Shown here: piece after piece, positions 54,161-63,824 of the stretch
Layout of the letters: each line of letters starts with the position of its first letter
Numbering within the stretch: the first letter of the stretch is position 1
DNA from: Flavobacteriaceae bacterium D16
GTDB taxonomy: Bacteria > Bacteroidota > Bacteroidia > Flavobacteriales > Flavobacteriaceae
Reading direction: 5' to 3'
Length of the DNA: 64,000 nucleotides
Assembly (NCBI GenBank): GCA_021295155.1
Contig: JAJTJC010000035.1
Location: forward strand, 992,001-1,056,000
The notes under the pieces: generated by a model
Told to the model about the DNA's origin: nothing
The model's input: the letters and a program-made list of their open reading frames with translations, nothing else
The model's database searches: none
Translations under genes and position numbers: made by a program

Positions 54161-54700
54161 ATGAAAAAAGTATTTACACTGGCCATTTTCACTTTGGCCC
54201 TGGTTTTCACCACCTCACTTACCGCGCAAAAATTCAGCGGACTGGACAAAAGTCCTGCAGATATTGCCGCTTATCCATCCAGCTATCGCGTATCGGACAA
54301 AGCTGTGCGTGTTATCTACAGCAGGCCTCAACTCAATGAAAGGTCGCTTTCTGAGTTAGCTCCGGCTGGAAAAGTATGGAGGACAGGAGCAAATGAAGCT
54401 GTTGAGATCACCTTCTACAAGGATGTAACTTTTGGAGATACTGCCGTTAAAGCCGGTACTTACTCCTTGTTCACCATTCCGGGAGATTCTCAATGGACCG
54501 TAATCCTCAATAAGAACCTTAATCAATGGGGGGCTTACTCCTATGACAAGGGAGCAGACGTAGCCCGTGCAATGGCTGGCGTTAGTACTGATGAAGAATC
54601 ATTGGAAGCCTTTTCTATTGCCTTTAAAGAAGTAGACAACGGGGTCCATCTGGTTATGGGATGGGGAACCACCCGAGTAGCCTTGCCTATCAGTATGTAG
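54161..54700 (+). CDS. Secreted DUF2911 protein
   Basis: The 179-residue protein has a signal peptide (to about residue 22, LTAQ) and the DUF2911 core: SPADIAAYPSSYRVSDKAVRV with VIYSRPQLNERSL, KVWRTGANEAVEITFYKDV, KAGTYSLFTIPGD, WTVILNKNLNQWGAYSY. Function unknown; the family is common in Bacteroidota. It ends at a perfect hairpin terminator. Confidence 0.93.
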   Translation: MKKVFTLAIFTLALVFTTSLTAQKFSGLDKSPADIAAYPSSYRVSDKAVRVIYSRPQLNERSLSELAPAGKVWRTGANEAVEITFYKDVTFGDTAVKAGTYSLFTIPGDSQWTVILNKNLNQWGAYSYDKGADVARAMAGVSTDEESLEAFSIAFKEVDNGVHLVMGWGTTRVALPISM

Positions 54701-54722
54701 GCTAACATTATACATACAGCAT

Positions 54723-54750
54723 AAAAGCCGAGGGGTAACCCTCGGCTTTT
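54723..54750. terminator. Terminator after the DUF2911 gene
   Basis: AAAAGCCGAGGG and CCCTCGGCTTTT pair perfectly around GTAA and run into further T residues; it also lies downstream of the convergent gene at 54789. Confidence 0.85.
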
Positions 54751-54788
54751 TTATGGATTGTTATCCAAGCTCGAACTTGTATAAGTTA

Positions 54789-55196
54789 CTACTCTTTTCG
54801 TTCTCCTTCTAAAAAGAAAACTCCATCTGGCGAAGAGACTTCCCCGCTCACGGTATCATCCACCCGATTTAAAGTAATTTCTATTTGCATACCGTCAATG
54901 TCCACTTCAAAATACAGCGTCTTGCTCTTCAGTACCACTGACTGTGCAGGAATTTTTCCATATTCCAGGACCAGCTCCACCTGATATTCCCTTCCGGACT
55001 TGGTAACATGCAGCTCTCCATTGGTATATTCGGGAGGTACATCCGATACGGTATATTCCCAGACACCTACCCATTTCTTCTTTGATAGTATGTGGATTTC
55101 AAGCTCTTCCGCCTGAGGGTAATCGTTTCGCCCCAGGGCAGGAATAAGGAATAATAAGGCTAATAAGAAAACTGTGTTTTGGTATAATTTCTTCAT
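54789..55196 (-). CDS. Small secreted protein of unknown function
   Basis: The 135-residue protein has a signal peptide (MKKLYQNTVFLLALLFLIPALG) and a beta-rich mature region (WVGVWEYTVSDVPPEY, GELHVTKSGREYQVEL, LYFEVDIDGMQIEITLNRVDD) with a lipocalin- or META-like feel, but no diagnostic motif. It is transcribed alone between the terminator and the OmpA-family gene. Confidence 0.78.
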   Translation of the reverse strand: MKKLYQNTVFLLALLFLIPALGRNDYPQAEELEIHILSKKKWVGVWEYTVSDVPPEYTNGELHVTKSGREYQVELVLEYGKIPAQSVVLKSKTLYFEVDIDGMQIEITLNRVDDTVSGEVSSPDGVFFLEGERKE

Positions 55197-55282
55197 GATA
55201 CAGGTGTTTTTAGTTTTTTTAAATGTAAGAAATAAATCAGTTTTATAGGTACGGCTAATCTATGCTGCGCTATCCAGGCCCT

Positions 55283-56416
55283 TTATCTCTTATTCAGAAT
55301 AAAGGATACCCTGCGATTCTGCTGCCGGCCTATTTCTGTATCATTGGAAGCTATTGGAAACTCCCTTCCTTTACCAGACCAGGTGATTCTTGTTTTGGAC
55401 AATCCCAAACGGATTAATTCCCTGGCTACAGCCTGACTCCTTTTTTCCGACAATATTCTATTATAGCTTTGTCTTCCAACATTATCCGTATGCCCATGCA
55501 CAGTGATATAATATCCGGGATGCTTCTTTAAATAGGCATACACGGATAATACTTCCTTTTTGGCTGCCTTATCAAGTTCATACTGATCAAATTCGAAAAG
55601 AAGGTTTTTAAATGTATGCTCTTCTCCCAGTTCATATACCTCTTCTGCCTCTACGGTATTTTCTGAAACTGCAATTTCGACAAGCGGTTTTTCAGGATTC
55701 ACCAGGGAAACACGATCCAAATAGTAGTAAGCTCCTTGTTTCGCCACTCGCTTACGTTTGGTTTTCAAAGTTCTGGCGTTATTTTCAAAGTTTCCCAGGA
55801 TCATATAGCGCTCCATTCCTTTGGCTTCAAAAGTGGTCCTTACCTCAACCCAGTCCCGGGTATCTTTTAAGAATTCTGTTTCCGGAATACGGAAATAATG
55901 GTAGCGGTTAGTTGTTTCCCTGTAGCGAACTTTGTTGGAAATGTTTTTTTTGGTTGCAAAATTCAGGGGCTTATCGGAAAACAACACCCCAAATTCCCTT
56001 ATGGCAAAATCGGAGCGTTCGGCCAGACTAATGTAAAAAGAGAGTTCATATCGTTCCCCTTTGGTCAGGGGTGTGATCAGCTCTCCTTGCAGATATTCTC
56101 TGTAGTCGTCCGGGGCATACAGGTAAAGGCCCGCATAGCCAGAGCCAAATTTTGCAGCCTGTTCCCCGTTAAAATTCTTGGGTGTACCCATGTGCACACT
56201 ACAACTGTGGAAGTAATCTGTAGACCCAAGGGTTGGTGTGGACCATTGTACCACATCAGCATCCAGGTTTCCCAGTTTTACAGGGCATTGCTCAAATTGT
56301 TCAAAGCTTGGGTTTTTTACCAGGTTTTGTGCATGGCACAACAAATAAACCAGGAAAAAAATAATCGTATATGTGTATTTTGTTTTTTGCAGGATCACAG
56401 TAGCCAGCTTAACCAA
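55283..56416 (-). CDS. OmpA family outer-membrane/peptidoglycan-linked protein
   Basis: The 377-residue protein has a signal sequence (IIFFLVYLLCHAQ), an N-terminal beta domain starting NLVKNPSFEQFEQCP (carbohydrate-binding-like jelly-roll), and a C-terminal OmpA domain from about residue 265 (FEFDQYELDKAAKKEV, VHGHTDNVGRQSYNRILSEKRS, RRVSFILNKR) that grips peptidoglycan. The start is uncertain: TTG 56416 gives the longest frame and GTG at 56398 is an alternative; no ATG precedes the signal. Confidence 0.88.
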   Translation of the reverse strand: MVKLATVILQKTKYTYTIIFFLVYLLCHAQNLVKNPSFEQFEQCPVKLGNLDADVVQWSTPTLGSTDYFHSCSVHMGTPKNFNGEQAAKFGSGYAGLYLYAPDDYREYLQGELITPLTKGERYELSFYISLAERSDFAIREFGVLFSDKPLNFATKKNISNKVRYRETTNRYHYFRIPETEFLKDTRDWVEVRTTFEAKGMERYMILGNFENNARTLKTKRKRVAKQGAYYYLDRVSLVNPEKPLVEIAVSENTVEAEEVYELGEEHTFKNLLFEFDQYELDKAAKKEVLSVYAYLKKHPGYYITVHGHTDNVGRQSYNRILSEKRSQAVARELIRLGLSKTRITWSGKGREFPIASNDTEIGRQQNRRVSFILNKR

Positions 56417-56533
56417 CTCTAAAGTAGGGATTTAGCTATGGAAATCAAGAATTACTCCGCTTAAATGAATCTCTTAGGCGATAACTGTGCCTTAACTCCG
56501 GACCGACGGGAGATTCAATTCTGCCACTATGCT

Positions 56534-58285
56534 CTAAAAATCAAATTTGTAGGTGGCGCCAGCGAGGATCTGAAATCCCTGTACCCTGAAATTAGCCCAA
56601 CGTTGGTACTGATTGTTCGCTAAATTACTCGCCTTGGCAAATATGGACAGTTGATTGTTGAAGCGATATCCAACATGAGCATTGGCATCAAAAAATCCAT
56701 CCAATTGAACCAATGTTGCTGGAAAATCTTCAGGCTGTACGTTCTGGACGACCTGGGCATTTAAATCTTCCCGTTCCCCAACATAGAAGAGATTAGCTCC
56801 CAGGAACCATTGTTCCCCAATCTGATAATCCAGGGAAAGGGATCCCTGAATATTGGGAAGGTTCCAGGCAGGATTATCCGTTTCTGTATCGTAATCAAAG
56901 ACCTCAGCATTGACCCCCAGGCTGAAATTTCGGTTTATATCCAAATTGAGTTCCCCGAAAATCCCCAATGTTTTGATATCGTCATAAAAGAGTTCAAATG
57001 AATTGCCATAGAAATAGCCTTTTTCATCGTTCCTAAAGCCATTCTGAGGTGTTAACTTAAATAGCGGTCTTCTGTTTTCGGCAGAATAAGAACCTTTGAT
57101 ATTGTAACTCAAATTGGGCAGTAATTGCCCTTTCAAACCAACATAGGCATCATACTGATGATCCGTAGGCTGAATGGCCACGGCAGGTGCTAAAAATGGA
57201 TTGTCTGAAACAAATCCGTGGTACGAGTTCTGTCGCAGTTCCCCCTCAACACCTCCATATGCGATAGCAACTTCATCGAGCAAGCGGTATGAAGCGCTAA
57301 CAGCCGGATAGATATAGAAATTACTTTCACTATTCTCCGTATCCAATCCATACATGATATTTGCCCCTAACTTAAGCGTAAGGTTATCTCTGATAATATT
57401 CAGGCTGGGGCTGATATTTGCCTGAATGAAACCATAATTTATTCCGCCCAGATTCTGAACATCACTAATTAGTGCATTTTCAAAACTCCCACCAAGATAA
57501 TCCACTCCGGCAGCAATAGTCAGGTTCTCCTCCGTTACCGGGAATTCCAGAACACTCTGGAATATCAAACGGTTCTCTGCGGATTCCACTTCATCCCAAA
57601 ACCGGCGTAGTTGTATCTCCCCATTTTTAAAGGGTGAATCCTTTAATTTTAAGTGAGCTCCGGCCTCAAGAGTATAATACTGCTGTTTTTCATCAATACC
57701 TTCTATGACCAAGGGATCTGTAACGTTCTCTGGAAGGCCATACCAGTTATACAATTGGTGACTTGCACCGAGATTAGCCCCCCAGCTGTAATTACGGTCG
57801 TTTTTGGTGTAATACCCAGCCAGATCCGTATTGTAAAAATCTGTATTTAATGGGGTTTCTTCAATATCACCTCTGGACGAAAAGTGGTTCAAACCAATAT
57901 CCAGCCTTTGATTCCCCCGGTCTATTTCCCTGCTGGTATAAAAATCTACCAAAGCATTGTTGTAATTTCCCAATCCAACCGAGGCATAAGAGTTGAACAA
58001 TTCCTCCGGCTGGGCTTTTTCAACACCCGCTGCCCTGCCCTTTGCCGGGGTAAATGTGGAGGCTACCGGAACTGAAAATATACTGTAGTTGATTCGTTTC
58101 TTTTTCCTGACGATTGAATCGATTAAACCAGGAACCGATTTAATTTTAAAAGCATCGGAAACAGATGGCGCGTAAGGCTTAACAACAGTTACTTCTTCCG
58201 TGCCAATTTCGGTCTCCTGAGCTTCACAGATCACAATGCCTGAAATCAGGATGGCAAAAAACAAGGATAGCTTATTTTTGTTCAT
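56534..58285 (-). CDS. Plugless TonB-receptor-like beta-barrel protein
   Basis: The 583-residue protein has a signal peptide (to about residue 22), a conserved periplasmic stretch (EEVTVVKPYAPSVSDAFKI, with FTPAKGRA near 78), and then a long run of amphipathic strands ending in GFQILAGATYKFDF with a terminal Phe, the mark of an outer-membrane barrel. The plug domain of TonB-dependent receptors is missing, and the protein is shorter than they are. It starts 14 bases after the large TPR gene, so the two are a pair. Confidence 0.88.
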   Translation of the reverse strand: MNKNKLSLFFAILISGIVICEAQETEIGTEEVTVVKPYAPSVSDAFKIKSVPGLIDSIVRKKKRINYSIFSVPVASTFTPAKGRAAGVEKAQPEELFNSYASVGLGNYNNALVDFYTSREIDRGNQRLDIGLNHFSSRGDIEETPLNTDFYNTDLAGYYTKNDRNYSWGANLGASHQLYNWYGLPENVTDPLVIEGIDEKQQYYTLEAGAHLKLKDSPFKNGEIQLRRFWDEVESAENRLIFQSVLEFPVTEENLTIAAGVDYLGGSFENALISDVQNLGGINYGFIQANISPSLNIIRDNLTLKLGANIMYGLDTENSESNFYIYPAVSASYRLLDEVAIAYGGVEGELRQNSYHGFVSDNPFLAPAVAIQPTDHQYDAYVGLKGQLLPNLSYNIKGSYSAENRRPLFKLTPQNGFRNDEKGYFYGNSFELFYDDIKTLGIFGELNLDINRNFSLGVNAEVFDYDTETDNPAWNLPNIQGSLSLDYQIGEQWFLGANLFYVGEREDLNAQVVQNVQPEDFPATLVQLDGFFDANAHVGYRFNNQLSIFAKASNLANNQYQRWANFRVQGFQILAGATYKFDF

Positions 58286-58298
58286 GGTGTGCTCGCTT

Positions 58299-61200
58299 TT
58301 AGTTTCCTTCGGGATTGATTGATGAATTTCTTTCCGCTTCCAGAGTTTTGATTCGTTTGAGTTCTGCAGACGCTTCTTCCACGACCTCCGGATACTCCTT
58401 GAAATTATTGGTTACGCTCTCAAGAATATAGGTCGCCTGATAGGCATCTTCCAGGTTATAAAAATTCCTGGCCATGATAATTAAACCTTTGCCCCCCCAT
58501 TCGCGGTAAGCCGGATAGGTTTTGGCCAGCTGTTGGACAGCCGTATTCGATCCTTCGTAATCCTTTTCAATTTCCTTGAAATAGGCATCATAATACAATG
58601 CCTCCGCCGCTATTGCTCCAGTGGCTATAGGAAGGACCTCCCGGTAGGCCTGTGCTGCAAGATCCTGATCATTGGTCTTAATTGCAGAACGCGCTATCAT
58701 GATCTTGGCATCGCTGCGTATTCGGTTGTCAATCTCTCCTGCAGCAAGCACCTTATCTGCATATTCCAGGGTTTTGGGGTAAGCTCCCTGCTCGTAATAG
58801 GTCTTCATAAGGTTGGACTGGGCAAATGTCCTGTTCTGAGCAATTTGTGCCATACTTTCCAGGCGAATTAGGTAGGGAATAGCCTGTTTATTTTTACTGG
58901 TCCTCAGCAGTAGTTCACAGGTCCTGGTCAGTGCTTGTTCCGAAAAAGAGTTGGTTTCGGCATCTGCAACAAGCTGATACCCTGGCAATGCACTTTCCCA
59001 GTTTTCCTGAGCATAATGGAGTTGGGCTAACTTGAAATTAACCTCCACGGCAAATAACCCATTGGGGAAATCTTTCAGATAATTGGTATATCCACGAATG
59101 GCTGCATCTGTCCTTCCTTCAATACGTTGTTTCTCCGCAGACTCATAGGTGGCTTTATCCAGTTCAGAATCTGTAACCTCAACAAAGTCAATGCCTTTTA
59201 CCCATTGGGCATATTCATCCACACGACCGAGGTCTACATAGATCAACTTGGCTGTAGCCACCGCCTGGCGTGCTTCCGGACTTTTAGGGTATGTAGAAAC
59301 TACGGACCGGAACTTGTTCAGGGCCTCTTCATTTTGACTGCCGTTGTAATATACCAGACCCTGACGTAACATGGCCCTGGGGACAAAAGGACTGCGGGCA
59401 AACTCCCCGATAAGGCGTTCATAGGTTTGCAGGCCCAGATCTTGTTGGTTCTGTTTAATATAGGTACTTCCCATTTCAAACATGGCATCGTCCCTTAGGG
59501 ATGAATTCGAATAACTATTGATAAAGCGGTTCAATTCCCTCAACTTGTCATCCTGTTTACCCACAAAACCAAAACTCATGGCTTTCTGGTACGCTGCATA
59601 ATCCCTTTCCTTGCTTGTAGACTGAATGACCTGGTCATAGGCCGCTATGGCATTAGCATATTGACGGGTAACAAAATAGCAATCGCCCATCCGGACCAAA
59701 GCATCGTACTTTCTGTCGTTGGATTGACCCTGGGAGGATACTCGCTTAAAATACTGAATGGCATTGCTGTAGTCTTTTAATTTAAAAGCAGCGTAGGCAA
59801 GATTGTAATAGATATTGGCATATTCTTCGGTAGAAGGAGACCGGGGATTATTTAAAAATTCCAAATACCCTTTTCGGGCTTCTTCAAAACGATTGAGCTG
59901 ATATGCAGATTCTGCTTTCCAATATTGGGCACGTGCAGCGAAAAGCTGGTCTTCCCTACTCTTGAGGGATTTATCAAAATGAGTTAGTGCAGCCGTATAA
60001 TCGGTTTCCAAATAGAGTTCTACCCCTCTGTAATAGGCAACTTTCTGATAAGTAGCCTTGCTGGCATACCCGCGGTTGTTTTCCAAAAGCTCCAGGGCTC
60101 CTTCAAAATTACCAGATGTTATAAAGGAATCTACAAGCAGCTCCTGGATCTCACTGCTATTTTCATCCCCGGGATAATCCTTCAGATATTGTTGAAGCAC
60201 CTCCGGAACACTTTCATAAGGATTTCCAATCTCATACCCCAATCGGGCATAATTAAGAGAAGCATCCTTTTCAATGTCCGCATTAAAATCCATTTGTGCA
60301 GCATTTCTGAAAGCATTGAGTGCCTCGGACTTTTTATCCAGCTTGAGATAACACTCAGCCAGATGGTAATAGGCGTTTTGAGAAACACTGTTGGTGCCTC
60401 CAATAATTTTGTTGAATTGCTGGATGGCATTTGCATAATCCTCCTGCTGATAATAGCTGTATCCCAGAAGATAGTAATCGGTATTACTCCATTTACCCCG
60501 CTTTCCCTTGTATGCTTCCAGGTAAGGTATTGCGGTATTATACTGTCCGAGGTTAAAATAACTTTCCCCTATGATCTTATTGAGTTCAGAAATTTCCCTT
60601 CGGTCTGACTGCTCTAATTGCTTTTTGGCAAGGTCAATTGCTTCCTGAAAATTACCCAGCTTAAAGTTCATATCTGCCTGGTAATAGGAGAGCTTTTCAT
60701 TAAGTACTTCCTGGTCCGTTATTTGATCAAATCGCTCATTGGCGCGCTCATAATCATCTTCCTGGTAAGCAATATACCCCAGGTAGTATTTAGCCTGTGA
60801 TCCATATTCAGGAGAGTTTACAACACGGTTAAAGTAGCTTTCGGCTTCTTTGGGCTTTTTAGAAGCATACAGGGCATACCCCAGGTTAAAATTGAAACGC
60901 TCTCTATCCTGGGCCGCCACAGAACCAGTTTCCACTTTCCGGTACCATTTAAGGGCATAAGGATACTTGCCATTGGTAAAATAATAGTCGGCCACATCCA
61001 TGAATGCGGAATTCCTTTTTGTGGAAGTAGGGTAATCCTCTACGAAATCCTCCATCAGCCCGTCGGCACCTAATTGATTAAGGCGTACCGCCGCATTAGC
61101 TACATAATAGGCACTATTGGCCTCTGTTTCAGGATTCCTTGTTTCTGCTTTAACCTTTTGGAACAGGGTCTGCGCTGCCTGATACTGCTTATTGTTATAG

Positions 61201-61319
61201 AGCGAAAGGGCTTCGTGATAGCGTTTTTGATCGTGCGTGAAGATCTTCGATTCCTGAGCACTGAGGGAGATAGCCATAGCCCATAGGCATAGCAAAGCTG
61301 CTGAGTTTTTCATTTTCAT
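58299..61319 (-). CDS. Large periplasmic TPR protein
   Basis: The 1006-residue protein has a signal peptide (MKMKNSAALLCLWAMAISLSAQ) and more than twenty tetratricopeptide repeats from about residue 30 to 990 (for example YHEALSLYNNKQYQAAQTLF, NTAIPYLEAYKGKRGKW and ALKWYRKVETGS). Such solenoids serve as scaffolds for other proteins. The single transmembrane segment is the signal only. It is co-transcribed with the plugless barrel gene 14 bases downstream and divergent from ftsE, with about 150 bases between. Confidence 0.92.
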   Translation of the reverse strand: MKMKNSAALLCLWAMAISLSAQESKIFTHDQKRYHEALSLYNNKQYQAAQTLFQKVKAETRNPETEANSAYYVANAAVRLNQLGADGLMEDFVEDYPTSTKRNSAFMDVADYYFTNGKYPYALKWYRKVETGSVAAQDRERFNFNLGYALYASKKPKEAESYFNRVVNSPEYGSQAKYYLGYIAYQEDDYERANERFDQITDQEVLNEKLSYYQADMNFKLGNFQEAIDLAKKQLEQSDRREISELNKIIGESYFNLGQYNTAIPYLEAYKGKRGKWSNTDYYLLGYSYYQQEDYANAIQQFNKIIGGTNSVSQNAYYHLAECYLKLDKKSEALNAFRNAAQMDFNADIEKDASLNYARLGYEIGNPYESVPEVLQQYLKDYPGDENSSEIQELLVDSFITSGNFEGALELLENNRGYASKATYQKVAYYRGVELYLETDYTAALTHFDKSLKSREDQLFAARAQYWKAESAYQLNRFEEARKGYLEFLNNPRSPSTEEYANIYYNLAYAAFKLKDYSNAIQYFKRVSSQGQSNDRKYDALVRMGDCYFVTRQYANAIAAYDQVIQSTSKERDYAAYQKAMSFGFVGKQDDKLRELNRFINSYSNSSLRDDAMFEMGSTYIKQNQQDLGLQTYERLIGEFARSPFVPRAMLRQGLVYYNGSQNEEALNKFRSVVSTYPKSPEARQAVATAKLIYVDLGRVDEYAQWVKGIDFVEVTDSELDKATYESAEKQRIEGRTDAAIRGYTNYLKDFPNGLFAVEVNFKLAQLHYAQENWESALPGYQLVADAETNSFSEQALTRTCELLLRTSKNKQAIPYLIRLESMAQIAQNRTFAQSNLMKTYYEQGAYPKTLEYADKVLAAGEIDNRIRSDAKIMIARSAIKTNDQDLAAQAYREVLPIATGAIAAEALYYDAYFKEIEKDYEGSNTAVQQLAKTYPAYREWGGKGLIIMARNFYNLEDAYQATYILESVTNNFKEYPEVVEEASAELKRIKTLEAERNSSINPEGN

Positions 61320-61469
61320 TTCGTGTTGAACACTTAAATTTTCCCGTATTATCCCTTATAACGGGAAATATGTAATTCCAGTATACCGCCTGATGAATTA
61401 AAAGAATTTTCGAAGGTCAGGGAAGGAATTCTGAATGAACTTATTACTTTTATATCAACAAAAACGAAC

Positions 61470-62153
61470 ATGGCAGAAAGCATTCTAAGTCTTAAAGCAG
61501 CCGGAGTCTACCAGCAAGACAATATGATCCTTCAAGATGTGGATCTCGAAGTAAAAAAAGGATCCTTTGTATACTTAATTGGTAAAACCGGAAGCGGCAA
61601 AAGTAGTTTTATGAAGACCTTATATGCCGATCTGCCCCTTAAAGAAGGTGAAGGGGAGATTGTGGGGTTCAATCTCAAAAAACTAAAAGAAAAGGATATC
61701 CCCTTTCTGAGAAGAAAGCTCGGTATTGTATTCCAGGATTTTAAATTATTACCAGACCGAAATATAAATAAAAACCTCCGCTTCGTCCTGAAGGCAACTG
61801 GATGGAAAGATGAGGCGAAAATGGATGCCCAGATCGAGAAGGTTCTGGATAAGGTGGGAATGAAAACCAAAGGCTTTAAATTTCCACATGAATTATCTGG
61901 TGGGGAACAGCAGCGTATTGCAATCGCACGTGCCCTTTTGAATGATCCTGAATTAATTCTCGCCGACGAGCCCACCGGAAATCTGGATCCACAAACCAGT
62001 GTGGAGGTAATGAAAGTACTGCAGGAAATCAACCAGACAGGAAGAACCATTCTTATGGCCACCCATGATTACGCCTTGATCCTGAAATACCCCGCCAAAA
62101 CTTTGAAATGCGACGGCGCCAAGGTTTTTGAGGTGGTACAAAAAGCAGTATAA
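61470..62153 (+). CDS. ftsE: FtsE-like cell-division ABC ATPase
   Basis: The 227-residue ABC ATPase has Walker A GKTGSGKS (38-45), FQDFKLLPDR as Q-loop region, signature LSGGEQQR (142-149), Walker B LILADEP (162-168) and H-loop MATHDYALI. The LLPDR motif after the Q-loop and the short length are typical of FtsE. FtsE with FtsX activates peptidoglycan hydrolases at division. No ftsX lies beside it; the next gene is a membrane-Nudix fusion. Confidence 0.9.
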   Translation: MAESILSLKAAGVYQQDNMILQDVDLEVKKGSFVYLIGKTGSGKSSFMKTLYADLPLKEGEGEIVGFNLKKLKEKDIPFLRRKLGIVFQDFKLLPDRNINKNLRFVLKATGWKDEAKMDAQIEKVLDKVGMKTKGFKFPHELSGGEQQRIAIARALLNDPELILADEPTGNLDPQTSVEVMKVLQEINQTGRTILMATHDYALILKYPAKTLKCDGAKVFEVVQKAV

Positions 62154-62169
62154 GACCAATTACCATATC

Positions 62170-62982
62170 GTGCTATTCAAAAAACAGGAAAACCAGGAAC
62201 CAAAAAAGGCTAACCCTGTTGTTGGACTGTTGTTGTTTTTAATCTCGTTAATCCTTGTGGTTCTCACCGTACCGCTGGGCTTCATCTACGGTGTTTGCTA
62301 CAAAATATTTACAAAGGGACTTACAGGCCTCGGAGAATATACCTTAAAAATCGCCGTCTCCATAGACCAACTTGGCAATGTTATCATGCAACATTTACTG
62401 AACCATTTATGGATTCGAAATGGAGGCTATAAGTTCGGAAACCGGGACGAAACCATTTCCAGTGCCCTCGGACGCAATAAGGTGCTGGGTACACTGACCG
62501 GTTTTGGAAAGTTCATTGACAGGATGCTGGATATTTTAGATCCCAATCATAGCCTGAACTCTATTGACTATTATATTGAGCCCACTGAAGATATCATTGA
62601 TAAAGTGGCCTGGATCTTAATTGAAAACAAGAGAATACTTTGTGTCCGCAGCAAAGACAAGGAACTATTTTATTTACCGGGTGGAAAAAGGGAATCAGGT
62701 GAGACAGACAAGCAAACATTATTAAGGGAGATACAGGAAGAACTCAGTGTAGCACTGGACCCGCAGAGTTTGATTTTTGTAAAAGTATTTGAAGCTCCGG
62801 CAGATGGGCAATCTCCAGGAGTTATTGTGCGTATGCATTGCTATAAAGCCGATTATAGCGGGGAACTGCAGCCTGATGAGGAGATAGCCGAAATGAAATG
62901 GTTGTCTTATGAGCAACGCCATCATGTGTCGGTGGCAGGACAGCTTATCTTCGATTACTATAAGGCATTGGGAGAAATCTAA
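62170..62982 (+). CDS. Membrane-anchored Nudix hydrolase (two-domain fusion)
   Basis: Starting at GTG 62170 gives 270 residues. Residues about 17-42 are a hydrophobic membrane stretch, followed to about 130 by a module with FGNRDETISSALGRNK that also exists as a separate small membrane protein in other Flavobacteriaceae, as far as I recall. From about 144 there is a Nudix domain with Nudix box G(x5)E(x7)REIQEEL (172-194), in which the conserved late Gly is Ser. Nudix enzymes split nucleoside diphosphate-linked compounds. The alternative start TTG 62128 overlaps ftsE. It begins 16 bases after ftsE. Confidence 0.82.
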   Translation: MLFKKQENQEPKKANPVVGLLLFLISLILVVLTVPLGFIYGVCYKIFTKGLTGLGEYTLKIAVSIDQLGNVIMQHLLNHLWIRNGGYKFGNRDETISSALGRNKVLGTLTGFGKFIDRMLDILDPNHSLNSIDYYIEPTEDIIDKVAWILIENKRILCVRSKDKELFYLPGGKRESGETDKQTLLREIQEELSVALDPQSLIFVKVFEAPADGQSPGVIVRMHCYKADYSGELQPDEEIAEMKWLSYEQRHHVSVAGQLIFDYYKALGEI

Positions 62983-63064
62983 GGCATTGAAATTACTGCC
63001 CATAGAATTTTGTTACTTTTACCAGCGTTGAACAAAACGAATAACCAAACTAGAATTTGACATA

Positions 63065-63814
63065 ATGGAGATACTCGGAATTGATATCGGGGGTTCCGGA
63101 ATGAAGGGAGCCATGGTAGACTCCGAAACGGGAGAAATGCTTTCCGAACGCTTCAGGATTCCCACACCATCCTCAAGAAAACCACAGGAAATGGCCGAAG
63201 TTGTGAAACAAATTGTGGACCATTTCAATCATAAAGGACCTGTGGGAGTTGGTTTTCCAACCATCATTAAACACGGTGTCTGTAAGTCGCCTGGCAATCT
63301 GCACAAGAGTTGGATGAATGTAAATGTAAAGGAGCTCTTCAGCGAGGCTACGGGCCTGCCTGTTTCTGTAATCAATGATGCCGGGGCCGCTGGCTATGCT
63401 ACCATGAATTACGGGGTAGGCAAAGGCAAGGAAGGATTGGTTATTATGATTACCATTGGAACCGGATTGGGCAGCGGTGCTTTTTTTAATGGCGAACTTA
63501 TTCCCAATTTTGAGCTGGGACAAATCCCTTACAAGGGATACAAGAAAATCGAAACCTGGGCGGCAGCCTCCGCAAGAGAAAGGGAAGATCTGTCAATTAA
63601 AAAATGGGCGAAGCGTTTTGATGTGTTCCTGGGTCTGGTGGAACTACTGGTATGCCCGGACCTCATTATTCTGGGTGGGGGTACCTCCAAACATTTTGAC
63701 GAATTTAAAAAGTACATTACGATCGACACCCCGGTTATCCCTGCTGAATTAAGGAATCATGCAGGCATCATAGGCGCTGCTGCAGCGGCACTCCATGAAT
63801 TAGTTCATGACTAG
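63065..63814 (+). CDS. ppgK: Polyphosphate glucokinase (ROK family)
   Basis: The 249-residue ROK-fold protein starts MEILGIDIGGSGMKGAMVD (phosphate 1 loop), has KHGVCKSPGNLHKSWMNVNV, the catalytic-Asp motif VINDAGAAGYATMNYG, TIGTGLGSGAF, and a C-terminal LIILGGG loop. The order and spacing match strictly polyphosphate- or ATP/polyphosphate-dependent glucokinases, which make glucose 6-phosphate. It lies 82 bases after the Nudix gene on the same strand and converges with typA. Confidence 0.93.
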   Translation: MEILGIDIGGSGMKGAMVDSETGEMLSERFRIPTPSSRKPQEMAEVVKQIVDHFNHKGPVGVGFPTIIKHGVCKSPGNLHKSWMNVNVKELFSEATGLPVSVINDAGAAGYATMNYGVGKGKEGLVIMITIGTGLGSGAFFNGELIPNFELGQIPYKGYKKIETWAAASAREREDLSIKKWAKRFDVFLGLVELLVCPDLIILGGGTSKHFDEFKKYITIDTPVIPAELRNHAGIIGAAAAALHELVHD

Positions 63815-63824
63815 CGTATCTTAC

